Source: Caldilineaceae bacterium
GTDB lineage: Bacteria > Chloroflexota > Anaerolineae > Caldilineales > Caldilineaceae
Length of the DNA stretch: 36,330 nt
Reading direction: 5' to 3'
NCBI GenBank assembly: GCA_022824685.1
Contig: JAJDZJ010000108.1
Span: 1-36,330, forward strand
Positions within the stretch are counted from its first letter, which is position 1. Every line of letters starts with the position of its first letter. The notes under the pieces are model-generated. The model had not been told where the DNA came from. It was given only the letters and a program-made list of their open reading frames with translations, and did not search any database. Both the position numbers and the translations under genes were made by a program. Below are positions 27,336-35,340 of the stretch, one piece after another.

Positions 27336-27475
27336 AGTATGAGACCTCTTTTTCCAATACAGTACATATCAACAGGGCAGAGGCGGCGTTTGAATGAATG
27401 GTTTAGCCGCCGGCTGCCACAGAAATACAGCCAGCCGAACTGACCTCGCGATCGGCGCGGGAATAATATCATTGA

Positions 27476-27490
27476 ATTGTAACGTACAAT
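27476..27490. promoter_or_regulatory. Perfect dyad ATTGTA-N3-TACAAT, candidate operator
   Basis: A perfect inverted repeat, ATTGTA (27476-27481) and TACAAT (27485-27490) with 3 bases between, lies in the AT-rich 221-base gap between divergent genes at 27335 and 27557. A second half-site CGTACAATR occurs at 27551-27559, overlapping the start codon of the plus-strand gene. This is the most operator-like sequence in the window; no regulator is identified. Confidence 0.4.
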
Positions 27491-27556
27491 AGTCTACTAC
27501 GCAAAGACTACAAATGTCGATAAGAATTTCCGGATTTGGGCCCCTAATATCGTACA

Positions 27557-28687
27557 ATGTCTCCAATTGAATTCAGAACTGCGCGCCCTGAACTGTATCC
27601 TCTGCCACGCCCTAAAATGAGAACTTACGGATATCATCCGCGGCAGCCATGGCTGACCAACCCAGCCAACCTCTACCGGCCGCATCCCTTACTCCGCAGC
27701 GGCAACCTGCAAACCATCATCAGCCGGCGCCTTCCCCCAGACGCCGTTCTCGTCAATCGAGACCAACAAATGGTTCTGTTCGATGCCGGGCCCGATCACT
27801 CCATGTTCGACCCAGACCGGGCCGTGCGCCTGCTCGGATTCTACACGCCTGCCTCAGTGACTTTCCGCACGCCACCCCACACGGCATCCTTGTCTAAAGG
27901 CCTGGCAATGCTACTGCATGGCTGGGAAGGCGATAGCCACTCCGCCTACAATCTTGTCTTGGGCAGCGCCCTGGTTCGCGCAGGATATGATGTCATGCGT
28001 CTCAATCTGCGCGACCACGGGCCGACACACCACCTCAACCGGGGAATCTTCTTTGCCACCCTGATCGAGGAAGTCCACGCCGTCACCCAGCGGGTCGGAC
28101 TTCTCGCCGCAGGCAGGCCATTCTTCCTCATCGGCGCATCCCTCGGCGGCAGTTTTGCAGTCCGCATGGCGCTGCGCCATGCCCGTCGACCCATTCCAAA
28201 TCTGCGAAGGGCCATTGCCATCAATCCAGTTCTCAACCCCCGCCGCGCCTGTATTCTCCTCGACAACCATCCACTCTTGCGCCGTTATTTCCGCCGCCGC
28301 TGGCTCGACTCGCTGCGCAAGAAACAGGAGCTCTTTCCCGAACTCTACGATTTTACGCCCCTCCGATCAATTCCGACCATCTGGGAAATGACAGACTGCC
28401 TCACAAAAAGCGGGGCCCACTTCAACGGTGTGGAAGAATACCTCAACGCCTACAGTGTCAAACCCAGTCAAATCCACGACCTGAACACACCTCTGTCCAT
28501 CCTTACAGCAGCCAACGACCCCATCATTCCCCCCTGTGACATCGCCGCGCTCCCTCCGCACCCCCTGCTGCAGGTCCACATCCTGCCCCACGGGGGCCAC
28601 GTAGGCTACAACGATCTCTTCCCCTTTCGGAATCGCCTACCCGAACTCATTGAGACCCTCCTCGACCAGGAACCTACCTCAAACTGA
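27557..28687 (+). CDS. YheT-type alpha/beta hydrolase (AB_hydrolase_4/UPF0017 group)
   Basis: A 376-residue alpha/beta-hydrolase-fold protein of the YheT group. Family elements are HPLLRSGNLQTI (43-54), the LHGWEGD oxyanion loop (120-126), LRDHGPTHHLNRGI (151-164), the nucleophile S195 in GASLGGS, a late Asp in TAANDPIIP (near 320) and His in HGGHVGYND (near 349). The family is a broad esterase/lipase-like group, and YheT itself has no settled substrate. The ATG at 27557 overlaps the TACAAT half-site and lacks a ribosome-binding site; an ATG at 27617 could be used instead and still keeps all motifs. It lies upstream of the rhamnose genes on the same strand. Confidence 0.85.
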   Translation: MSPIEFRTARPELYPLPRPKMRTYGYHPRQPWLTNPANLYRPHPLLRSGNLQTIISRRLPPDAVLVNRDQQMVLFDAGPDHSMFDPDRAVRLLGFYTPASVTFRTPPHTASLSKGLAMLLHGWEGDSHSAYNLVLGSALVRAGYDVMRLNLRDHGPTHHLNRGIFFATLIEEVHAVTQRVGLLAAGRPFFLIGASLGGSFAVRMALRHARRPIPNLRRAIAINPVLNPRRACILLDNHPLLRRYFRRRWLDSLRKKQELFPELYDFTPLRSIPTIWEMTDCLTKSGAHFNGVEEYLNAYSVKPSQIHDLNTPLSILTAANDPIIPPCDIAALPPHPLLQVHILPHGGHVGYNDLFPFRNRLPELIETLLDQEPTSN

Positions 28688-28817
28688 ACTGTCCCGCCCC
28701 ACCCGTCCATCACCAATCTTTCCGCCGCGAACCAATACTCAGGTATACTGTGACGCAGCAGGGCATTTTTCCTGCCACCGCATACGCGGCCTCCGGCCGC
28801 AACCGCCAACCACCACC

Positions 28818-29663
28818 ATGCCGCATATCCTGATTGCTGGCGCGAACGGACAACTTGGACAGGCCCTGGCAGCCCGGTTCGCCTCCTCCGCCCAATTGAC
28901 CTGTTGGACGCGCCCCCGCTATGACATCGCCGACCCTTCAATCGCTGACGCGGTCGCAGCCGTCAGCCCCGATATTCTCGTCAACGCCGCCGCTTGGACC
29001 GACGTAGACGGAGCCGAAGACGCCCCCGATTTCGCGTTCGCCGTCAATGCCCTCGGCCCCAAGTATCTGGCGGAAGGGTGCGCTCGCTGCGATGCCGCTC
29101 TAGTTCAAATAAGCACAAACGAAGTCTTCGCCGGAACTGCGGGCCGTTTCTATCACGAGTATGAACAAACTTCGCCGGGCAGCGTATACGCCCGTAGCAA
29201 GGCCGCCGGTGAAAATGCCGCGGCCTCTGTCCTGGACCGACTCTACATTGTCCGCGTCGCCTGGCTCTACGGCGCAGGCGGCAACAACTTCCCAACCAAA
29301 ATCAGCGCCGCTGCTGACCGGCACGGCGCCCTGCGCGTGGTCAGAGATGAGTTCGGCAACCCCACCTGCGCTTCGGACGTTGCCGCGGCCATCGCACAGC
29401 TGATCGAGACCCAGCGCTTTGGTGTCTACCACTTCGTAAACGACGGCTTCGCCAGCCGCTACGACTGGGCCGTAGAGCTGATGCGCCTGACCGAGCGAGA
29501 ATCGCTGCCCGTTTCACCAATCAACGCGCGTGATTGGCCGCGCAAATCAGTGCCGCCTCCGCACGCCGTCCTGGTCAATCAGGCCGGATCGGCCCTGGGC
29601 ATCACTCTGCCCGACTGGCGGGACGCGCTGAGAAAATACGTCCGAACCTGGCTCAACCTGTAA
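28818..29663 (+). CDS. rfbD: dTDP-4-dehydrorhamnose reductase
   Basis: A 281-residue short-chain dehydrogenase/reductase that makes dTDP-L-rhamnose in the last step of its synthesis, using NAD(P)H. The GANGQLG nucleotide loop (8-14), AAAWTDVDGAE (57-67), STNEVFAG (99-106; usually STDYVFDG) and the Y124-x3-K128 catalytic pair are all visible. The ATG at 28818 begins the family-typical MPHILIAGANG; the open frame runs back to 28650, but that part is not protein-like and overlaps the previous gene. The other dTDP-rhamnose genes rfbA, B and C are not in this window. A glycosyltransferase starts 13 bases after its stop, so the two are very likely co-transcribed for rhamnose-containing surface glycan. 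Confidence 0.88.
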   Translation: MPHILIAGANGQLGQALAARFASSAQLTCWTRPRYDIADPSIADAVAAVSPDILVNAAAWTDVDGAEDAPDFAFAVNALGPKYLAEGCARCDAALVQISTNEVFAGTAGRFYHEYEQTSPGSVYARSKAAGENAAASVLDRLYIVRVAWLYGAGGNNFPTKISAAADRHGALRVVRDEFGNPTCASDVAAAIAQLIETQRFGVYHFVNDGFASRYDWAVELMRLTERESLPVSPINARDWPRKSVPPPHAVLVNQAGSALGITLPDWRDALRKYVRTWLNL

Positions 29664-29676
29664 AGTGGGTGCTTTG

Positions 29677-30672
29677 ATGAAAGAGAATGGGGTAACCGCA
29701 AGAGTGGAAGCGGAAGACCGGCAAGCGGAGCCTGCACCGTTTTTTTCAGTGCTCATTCCCAATTTCAACGGCCGCCGCTATCTGCCAGACCTGTTCGCAG
29801 GACTGAAGTCCCAAACCTTCACTGATTTCGAAACCATCTTCGCCGACGATGCCAGCAGCGACGACTCCGTGGCCTGGGTGCAAGCCAATGCCGGCAATAC
29901 GCGCCTGCTCGCCAGGTGGGAAAACGAGGGATTCGTAGCCACCGTAAACTCCGCCGCCAACTCCGCCCGCGGCCGCATCTTCGTGCTCATCAATAACGAC
30001 ACCCAGCCCGCCCCGGACTTTCTCGCCGAGCTGGCCAAGACGGTCTGCAACTTCCCCGAGGCCGGAATTATCGCTGCCAAACTCCTCCTCTTTGAAGAAC
30101 GCGACCGCATCCATACTGCCGGCGACATGATGGGCCGCGACGGCATTCCTCGCAACCGCGGCGTCTGGTCCATCGACAGCGGACAGTTTGACCACTCCGT
30201 TGATGTGTTTGGCGGCTGTGGCGGCGCAATGGCTGTGCGCCGTGAACTCTGGAATGCCCTCAAAGGCTTCGATGAGGAGTTCTGGATGTATCTCGAAGAC
30301 GCGGACTTCTCGTTCCGGGCTCAACTCCTGGGCTGGCAGACCGTCTTCGCGCCCACAGCCCACATCTACCATAAACTGGGCGGCAGCGGCGGCGACGAAC
30401 TGAGCAGCTTCTACGTCGGCCGCAATACCATCTGGACCATCGCAAAGAACATGCCCTCTTCACTCCTGTTGGCCCACGCCCCCCATATCGTCATAGCCCA
30501 ACTCGATATCGCCGCCGACGCGCTCCGCAACTACAGGGGAACCGCCGCCCGCGCCCGCATGCGCGGTCAGATCGCAGGCCTGCTCGGCCTCCCGCGCGTC
30601 CTTCGACAGCGCGCTGTCATTCAATCCCGCAAAAGGCGCCACGATGTCGAAATCGACAGCCTTCTGATCTGA
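29677..30672 (+). CDS. Family 2 glycosyltransferase (rhamnosyltransferase-like)
   Basis: A 331-residue cytoplasmic GT-A transferase. SVLIPNFNG, ADDASSDDSV and LINNDTQPAPDF (the D-x-D equivalent) form the nucleotide-sugar site, and FGGCGGAMAVRRELW with FDEEFWMYLEDADFSFRAQL forms the acceptor-side motif seen in WbbL-type rhamnosyltransferases. The closing Arg-rich helix could contact the membrane. Its position 13 bases downstream of the dTDP-4-dehydrorhamnose reductase gene makes dTDP-rhamnose a likely donor, which is inference. A GTG at 29665 opens the frame almost at the previous stop; the ATG at 29677 is preferred because it is a stronger start codon, and the difference is only four residues. 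Confidence 0.87.
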   Translation: MKENGVTARVEAEDRQAEPAPFFSVLIPNFNGRRYLPDLFAGLKSQTFTDFETIFADDASSDDSVAWVQANAGNTRLLARWENEGFVATVNSAANSARGRIFVLINNDTQPAPDFLAELAKTVCNFPEAGIIAAKLLLFEERDRIHTAGDMMGRDGIPRNRGVWSIDSGQFDHSVDVFGGCGGAMAVRRELWNALKGFDEEFWMYLEDADFSFRAQLLGWQTVFAPTAHIYHKLGGSGGDELSSFYVGRNTIWTIAKNMPSSLLLAHAPHIVIAQLDIAADALRNYRGTAARARMRGQIAGLLGLPRVLRQRAVIQSRKRRHDVEIDSLLI

Positions 30673-30685
30673 CGCCCTTTTCACG

Positions 30686-30713
30686 CCGCTGGATACACCA
30701 TGTCATGGGTGGC
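30686..30713. terminator. Imperfect hairpin between convergent genes
   Basis: The 68-base gap between the converging transferase (ends 30672) and GNAT gene (ends 30741) holds a dyad CCATG-T-CATGG (30698-30708) that extends with one bulge to CACC/GGTG and an outer CCGC/GCGG. There is no T run, so a shared terminator is only suggested. Confidence 0.3.
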
Positions 30714-30740
30714 GGAAGAATCCGATTTCGCTGGACCCTC

Positions 30741-32006
30741 TCACTCTGCCGGCGCCAATAGTTCGTCCAAAAGCCTGCTGTCCACCCGGTCACCTATCAG
30801 ATAGCGCCGGGAACCAAATGATCCGGTGCCCGTCAGGATGTACTGGCCCGGGCGCACACCCAAATAGTGCTCTAGCAACTGGCTCGTAACATCCCGCCAC
30901 GCTTGCGCCGCCATCTGGTCTCTCCGCTGGAGTTCGACCCAATCCGCAGGAATCTCGATTGCGATACGTGCGCCGGCAGCGCCGAAATCCGGCTCAGTCG
31001 CTCCCCGGTTGACCACGTCCACTTGAGTGTCGCCGTCGACTTCAAGAGGACTTCCGCCCTTACCCTCTTCCCACATCATCCGTGCCCTCCGCGAGCTTAC
31101 CAGCCACGTAAGTTTCAGCCGCGCTGCCGCCACCCGGTTCAACTCATTGCGAAACGAATACATACTGCGCTGAAATTCGCAGGCAACTGCGCCCAAACGC
31201 GTGAAATTGAGCAGCGCGTTGCCGTAGAGCAGGGGGTCCGTCGTCCAGCAAATCAAGTCAATTCCCATCTCCCGGGCCTGCTCGGCCTGCAGTCGTTTGA
31301 GCAACCGGCCGATTCGCCGCCTCCGCATCCCAGGCGCCACCGCCAGCAACTGCGATTCCAGCTGCAGGTCCTGCCTGTACCCTCCAAGCGGCAGCCCAAC
31401 CGGCGCCGGGGCAAAACTGTAGAAACCCAGCAGAAAACCTGCCAGCGCCCCGTCGACGCGTGCCACCAGTGAACAACCCGTGCCCCCTTCCGCGCAGTGC
31501 AAGTCGCTAGGGTACAGTCCTTCAGAATGGCAGCGCCAGATTGCCTTCTGCAGCCTCCGGATTTCTTCTGCCTCTCCCTCGTCGGCGCGCCCGCAATCCA
31601 CGCCCTCAATTTCAATGTGCGTCGGCGCGAAAACGTGCGCGCCCTCGGGCCGGTAAAAGAGGCTCCTCTGGAAGCTCGGCAGCGCCTCTGCGACCGCGCC
31701 AGAAATCTCCTCTTCTCCCAACGCCGGGGCTCCCGCCGCCTGCTCATAGCGCAGCGTATACATCGGACCGCCTCCCTTGGGGTCGCGTGGCAACAGAAAA
31801 GAATAGCCGCAGGGCGTCTCGCCGTCCTCGGCCTCGCCGGCAACAATCGCGACGCACGCTCCCCCTATTCTGGGTAGAACAGTCTCCAGAAAGTGGTGAG
31901 GAAGCAACGACGGGCGCGCCCCCAACTGTTCTCGCATCGCCCGAAGTTGACCCGACCACTCGGCCGACGACGGATCAAGGTACCGGGCGCTGAGCTCGCG
32001 TATCAT
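30741..32006 (-). CDS. GNAT-family acetyltransferase, COG3375-like
   Basis: A 421-residue protein whose middle resembles a GNAT acetyltransferase: LLAVAPGMRRRRIGRLLKRLQ is the acetyl-CoA pyrophosphate-binding loop and helix, and LICWTTDPLLYGNALLNFTRLGA is typical of the COG3375 predicted-acetyltransferase group. Residues 1-130 and the last 130 have no domain I can name. The substrate is unknown. The stop of the upstream GNAT gene and this start share ATGA (32003-32006), so translation is probably coupled, with a GGGGGAAGG sequence directly before the ATG. A second ORF start at 32036 exists but lies within the upstream gene. Two different acetyltransferases made together may act on related small substrates; this is inference. 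Confidence 0.72.
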   Translation of the reverse strand: MIRELSARYLDPSSAEWSGQLRAMREQLGARPSLLPHHFLETVLPRIGGACVAIVAGEAEDGETPCGYSFLLPRDPKGGGPMYTLRYEQAAGAPALGEEEISGAVAEALPSFQRSLFYRPEGAHVFAPTHIEIEGVDCGRADEGEAEEIRRLQKAIWRCHSEGLYPSDLHCAEGGTGCSLVARVDGALAGFLLGFYSFAPAPVGLPLGGYRQDLQLESQLLAVAPGMRRRRIGRLLKRLQAEQAREMGIDLICWTTDPLLYGNALLNFTRLGAVACEFQRSMYSFRNELNRVAAARLKLTWLVSSRRARMMWEEGKGGSPLEVDGDTQVDVVNRGATEPDFGAAGARIAIEIPADWVELQRRDQMAAQAWRDVTSQLLEHYLGVRPGQYILTGTGSFGSRRYLIGDRVDSRLLDELLAPAE

Positions 32007-32560
32007 CCTTCCCCCACACCGTAACGCTGCTGCCACTCCTCTACCGTCATGCCGTAATACAGCTCGTCCAGGTAACGACCATCCGTGAATATCGCACGCC
32101 GCACCGCTCCTTCACGCACAAAGCCCATCCCTTCATGCAGCGCACGCGAGGCGTCGTTTGCGCTGTGCATCTGGACCGTAACCTTCTGGTAACGCAACTC
32201 CTGAAAGTAGTAGCGAAGCACCAGCAGTGCCGCCCCTCTTGCATAGCCCTTACACCGGTGCGGCGCCGCGATACCAATTCCGTACTTAAACATACCATTG
32301 CGAGGTTGGCAGTTATGTGTGTGTATGAAGCCGACCGGCGTGCCTTCCAGATTTTCGATCACCCACCTGAATGAGTCATCCTCCAGCTTTCTCTTCGCCT
32401 CGGTTTCCGCCCACGCACGCACCTGCGCATTCGAAACAGGAGGCCACACGAACTCCAGATTCCGGGCCATCTCACTGTCTTGATTCCATTCCCAGAATAC
32501 ATCACCGTCCTCCGGTTCAACGCCGCGCAATCGAACTAAACTCGTTTGCCAGTAGTTCAT
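32003..32560 (-). CDS. GNAT acetyltransferase, RimJ/RimL type
   Basis: A 185-residue single-domain N-acetyltransferase. VRLRGVEPEDGDVFWEW is the usual opening; YGIGIAAPHRCKGYARGAALLVLRYYF supplies the R/Q-x-x-G-x-A acetyl-CoA loop (here RCKGYA), and QMHSANDASRALHEGMGFVREG is the conserved N-x-x-S-x-x-x-x-E-K-x-G-F region. The family acetylates protein N-termini, aminoglycosides or other amines. I place the start at 32560, preceded by GAGAGGGG; the open frame to 32767 adds a Arg/Gly-rich extension that contains the inverted repeat at 32594-32612 and is not protein-like. It overlaps the next gene by four bases (ATGA). Confidence 0.85.
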   Translation of the reverse strand: MNYWQTSLVRLRGVEPEDGDVFWEWNQDSEMARNLEFVWPPVSNAQVRAWAETEAKRKLEDDSFRWVIENLEGTPVGFIHTHNCQPRNGMFKYGIGIAAPHRCKGYARGAALLVLRYYFQELRYQKVTVQMHSANDASRALHEGMGFVREGAVRRAIFTDGRYLDELYYGMTVEEWQQRYGVGEG

Positions 32561-32593
32561 GCCACCCCTCTCGCCCCTGGTTTCCACTTCACA

Positions 32594-32612
32594 GACCATC
32601 CTTCGGATGGTC
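32594..32612. terminator. Perfect 8-bp hairpin with TTC loop
   Basis: GACCATCC (32594-32601) pairs perfectly with GGATGGTC (32605-32612) around a TTC loop. It sits in the 228-base gap before the GNAT pair, with no T run on either strand. It adjoins the degenerate repeat that starts at 32609, so it may be part of a repeat element rather than a terminator. Confidence 0.4.
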
Positions 32613-32653
32613 AACCGCAAGCCTCCTTCGTTCGGGGAGACCTCACGCAATCG
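32609..32653. repeat. Degenerate intergenic repeat, copy A
   Basis: This copy starts GGTCAACCGCAAGC and ends GCAATCG. It matches the segment 34988-35040, which starts GGTCAGCCGCAAGC and also ends GCAATCG, with CGGGG and GAC in between. Both copies are in gaps of the same minus-strand cluster. Confidence 0.4.
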
Positions 32654-32788
32654 TCCGCCTCCATTTCCCCGCAGGTGCAGAAAAAAGAAAGGTTCAGGCC
32701 AACATTGGCGCCGAACCCCTACCTGCCTCCTCTTGATAATCCCCTCTGCCCACCAACCGCCGACCACAATCCACTGAAACGTCTCTAA

Positions 32789-33169
32789 TCAGGTGGCTGG
32801 GGGCGTGCCCTGCGTCGTCTCCGAAGCCGAATCAGGGCCGGTGGCCCGCTGCTGCCGTCTTGTCGGCGTGAACTCACCCATCGAACTCTTCAGCTCCGAC
32901 CTGATTACGTTTACGGAACGCCAGATGCCTGCCAGCCTGCTGCTCGTCGTGATCAGAGGACTGATGAAACTGCCGCTCACGAATTCGGCTGAACCCTTTA
33001 CCGTGCCGACTGTCTCCTGGCCGTCCTTGATCACCGGCTTCATCTCCGCTCCAATCATCTTGACCAGGCGCCACACCTGCCAGATCAGGACCACCAGCAG
33101 CGCGTTCATGATGAGGATTTCCAATGCCACAAGAATGATGGCGATATCCCGTACCGTGGCGCTTACCAC
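32789..33169 (-). CDS. Small membrane-anchored protein, unknown function
   Basis: A 126-residue protein with one long N-terminal hydrophobic helix (about 8-34, IAIILVALEILIMNALLVVL) followed by a charged, probably helical stretch (K/E-rich, about 37-60) and a polar Thr/Ser/Pro-rich tail. That layout recalls DUF948-type single-pass proteins, but I cannot assign it. The GTG at 33169 has AGGAG about six bases upstream, a good site, and no ATG lies nearby. It is 85 bases from the upstream membrane-protein gene in the mnmA cluster. The gap after it (32561-32788) holds the hairpin and a degenerate repeat. Confidence 0.6.
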   Translation of the reverse strand: MVSATVRDIAIILVALEILIMNALLVVLIWQVWRLVKMIGAEMKPVIKDGQETVGTVKGSAEFVSGSFISPLITTSSRLAGIWRSVNVIRSELKSSMGEFTPTRRQQRATGPDSASETTQGTPPAT

Positions 33170-33254
33170 GACGCTCTCCTATTTCAGTCGGTCGTGCCGT
33201 CCAATTCCTGTTGAACAGACCATTTCCCTGACCACACGGCAAGGAATCTCGCCC

Positions 33255-33593
33255 TCAAGGCAGAACAATCCTCATCAGGATCAGGGCAAATACTGAAGCC
33301 AGTGTCGCCTCCAACAGGCTGAGCTGACCAATTCGTAGAGTTTCCCACTGTAACGTTTCGCTAACCCAATGGCCCAGCGCAAATCCCAACCCGGCCACGA
33401 CGATAAACTGCGGCAATTCGCGTAGCGACCGTCCTGTCCACAGATGAAATATGCTGGCATAGCCCGTGACAAGCAGTGTACCCAACAGGACTGCCGGACT
33501 AAGAATAAGTGATGTGATCGGCGTACCAGGAACCAGTCGTGTACCTCCCCGCTCCCTATGACGCAAGCTCAGCCCGCTCCAACTCGGGCCCAA
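33255..33593 (-). CDS. Small polytopic membrane protein, unknown function
   Basis: Up to 112 residues with about three hydrophobic segments (near 26-44, 62-76 and 92-112), no family recognised. The start is unclear. A TTG at 33593 or 33566 lies inside the end of mnmA without a good ribosome-binding site. A perfect GGAGGT is six bases before a CTG at 33536 (residue 20), which would begin just before the first hydrophobic segment and leave mnmA without overlap. A CTG start is rare but fits this spacing best. The C-terminus is IVLP at the membrane side. It is in line with mnmA and the next small membrane gene, so all three are probably one transcript. Confidence 0.55.
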   Translation of the reverse strand: MGPSWSGLSLRHRERGGTRLVPGTPITSLILSPAVLLGTLLVTGYASIFHLWTGRSLRELPQFIVVAGLGFALGHWVSETLQWETLRIGQLSLLEATLASVFALILMRIVLP

Positions 33594-34701
33594 CCGGCCT
33601 CGCGTTGCCCGCTTCCTCCCTGGCGATCAACCCCCCACCCAAACAACGAGCCCCGTCATAAAAGACCGCGCCCTGGCCGGGACTGATGCCGCGCGCCGGC
33701 TCATCGAATGTCACCCGAACGCTGCCGTCCCGCAGCGGGCAAACCCTGCAGTCGAGCGGACGGCCCGTATGGCGGATCTGACATTGTACCCGGCTGCCTT
33801 CCGCGACCGGCTCGCCTGATGTCCAATTGACATCTCTTGCGACGAGCTCCAACCTGCCCAGCGCCTCGGACGGCCCAACAACCAGTTCATTGCTTTCAGG
33901 CTCCAACGAGACCACGTACATAGCGGAAGCCGAGCCGCTCAGGCCAAGACCCTTCCGCTGGCCTACCGTATAGTTAGGCAACCCGCGATGCTTGCCAACC
34001 ACCTTCCCATCCACGTCCACGATATCGCCCCCGGCCATCGCATCAGGAGCCCAGTCTGTCAGAAAGCGCCGGTAGTCGTCGTCAACAACAAAACACAGAT
34101 CCATCGAATCGTGCTTGCTGTGAATCGGCAGCCCGCGCGCCGCCGCCATCCGTCTGACTTCCTCCTTCGGCATATCCCCAACCGGAAAGAGCAGATCCTG
34201 CAGCTCAGCCTGCCCCAGCACGCTCAGCACATAGGACTGGTCCTTCTGGGTATCCACACCCCGTAGCAGAAGTACTCGACCGTCCGCCTCCCGCCGCAGC
34301 CGGGCGTAGTGCCCCGTCGCCAGGAAATCTGCCCCCAGCCTCCGCGCATAGTTGAGCAGATAGTCGAATCTTATGTGCCGGTTACATGCGAGACAGGGAT
34401 TCGGCGTCAGCCCGGCGCTGTACCCTTCGATAAAGAAATCCACGACCTTCTCTTTGAAGGGCCGCTCGACATTGATCAGATAGAACGGTATGCCCAGCCG
34501 GTCTGCGACCCGCCGCGCATCCGCAACGCTCTCTTCATCACAGCACTTGTTCCCGGATCCCTCGCCGCTTGCCACTTCGGCCCAAAGGCGCATCATCACG
34601 CCAATGCAGCGATATCCCTGCTCAACCAGCAACGCCGCCGCCACCGAACTGTCGACACCGCCGCTCATGGCAACGACGACGGTCGTCTCCGAGGGTGACA
34701 T
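33556..34701 (-). CDS. mnmA: tRNA-specific 2-thiouridylase
   Basis: MnmA thiolates U34 of tRNA-Lys, -Glu and -Gln, taking sulfur relayed from a cysteine desulfurase. The PP-loop SGGVDSS (13-19) binds [10 protein letters not shown] (101-107) gives the first catalytic Cys (C103), and HDSMDLCF gives the second (C203). Later family elements such as VGQRKGLG and the C-terminal beta-barrel [12 protein letters not shown] are present. The length, 381 residues, is normal. I start at 34701, where AAGGAAAGG directly precedes the ATG; the frame is open to 34743, but the extra 14 residues are Arg-rich and atypical. Two small membrane proteins follow on the same strand. No mnmE, mnmG or iscS is in the window. 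Confidence 0.95.
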   Translation of the reverse strand: MSPSETTVVVAMSGGVDSSVAAALLVEQGYRCIGVMMRLWAEVASGEGSGNKCCDEESVADARRVADRLGIPFYLINVERPFKEKVVDFFIEGYSAGLTPNPCLACNRHIRFDYLLNYARRLGADFLATGHYARLRREADGRVLLLRGVDTQKDQSYVLSVLGQAELQDLLFPVGDMPKEEVRRMAAARGLPIHSKHDSMDLCFVVDDDYRRFLTDWAPDAMAGGDIVDVDGKVVGKHRGLPNYTVGQRKGLGLSGSASAMYVVSLEPESNELVVGPSEALGRLELVARDVNWTSGEPVAEGSRVQCQIRHTGRPLDCRVCPLRDGSVRVTFDEPARGISPGQGAVFYDGARCLGGGLIAREEAGNARPVGPELERAELAS

Positions 34702-34987
34702 CCTTTCCTTGCGTCTTATCGTCCTGTCAATCATGCTGCGCATTTTAACACACCCACCGTTTTTCCGTCATGGCCGGAGCAGCCTGCGCGTGTCCGGGCC
34801 CGCTCCTTCTCGCCTACGACTTCGCTGAGCGCAGTTCAGATGTGTGGCTGCCTGGAAAAGCAGGCTCCAGGATTCAATGAGATCTCCCAGCGATAGCCCC
34901 AAAACTCGCCTAAACTACCCTGCTCCTCGCGCTTACCTGTCTTTCTCTCTCTCCTCACTTCTCTCCCCTCTCTCCTCGCTTTGGGGC

Positions 34988-35040
34988 GGTCAGCCGCAAG
35001 CGGCTTCCCTTGTGCGGGGGGGACACCCCCAGGGCAATCG
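34988..35040. repeat. Degenerate intergenic repeat, copy B, with two hairpins
   Basis: Partner of the copy at 32609-32653. It contains two strong dyads: AGCCGC (34992-34997) with GCGGCT (35000-35005), and GGGGG (35018-35022) with CCCCC (35026-35030). These are missing or changed in the other copy, so the two copies have drifted. Confidence 0.42.
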
Positions 35041-35044
35041 AATT

Positions 35045-35173
35045 TTATTGGGAGAGAACATTCAGCAGATAGTCAGTTTTCCAACCAGCTCGTTTACGTT
35101 TGGCGGCAATAGCGACTTTGGCGCTTTTCTCATTGCGTAGGAGGTTCAGGGCCAGTTTGCGTAAGATGGCCAG
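35045..35173 (-). pseudogene. ISAs1-family transposase, C-terminal fossil
   Basis: The last 42 codons of an open frame ending at 35045 read PLAILRKLALNLLRNEKSAK, then a short Lys/Arg-rich stretch and GWKTDYLLNVLSQ. This is the conserved end of ISAs1/H-repeat transposases (N-L-A-x-L-R-R-x-A-L-N-L-L-R). Upstream of this the frame turns into GC-rich repeat sequence with no transposase likeness, so the 5' part is lost. The sequence CAGGGCAATCG at 35030-35040, just past the stop, may be a remnant of the terminal inverted repeat. The family call rests on this short stretch. Confidence 0.62.
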
Positions 35174-35216
35174 GGGAAGGGCGGGGAACGGCAAGGGCGA
35201 ACGGCAACAGCTTTCT

Positions 35217-35294
35217 ATCCACGGAGGGGCACGGAGGAGGGCAACGGCAGACGGCAACGGCAGATTGATCCACGAAGGGACACGGAGGAGGGCA
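35217..35294. repeat. Two copies of an ATCCACG(A/G)(A/G)GGG-type direct repeat
   Basis: Copies at 35217-35243 and 35268-35294 both read ATCCACG, A/G-rich, then CACGGAGGAGGGCA. A third related piece, ATCCGCGAAGGGACGCG, lies at 35684-35700. CCACGAAGG-like elements recur in many environmental genomes; no function is known to me. Confidence 0.45.
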
Positions 35295-35340
35295 GCGCCT
35301 TTGTGGTGCGCGAAGGGGATGGTGTGAGGGCGTGGTGGGT

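Noticed and set aside
33556-34743. mnmA start at 34743
   Set aside because: The extra 14 residues are Arg-rich and not typical of MnmA; the ATG at 34701 has AAGGAAAGG directly before it and begins next to the conserved PP-loop.
34844-35140. Open frame of 98 codons on plus strand in the gene-poor gap
   Set aside because: Reads through the degenerate intergenic repeat and antisense to the transposase fossil; Ser/Leu-rich with no ribosome-binding site.
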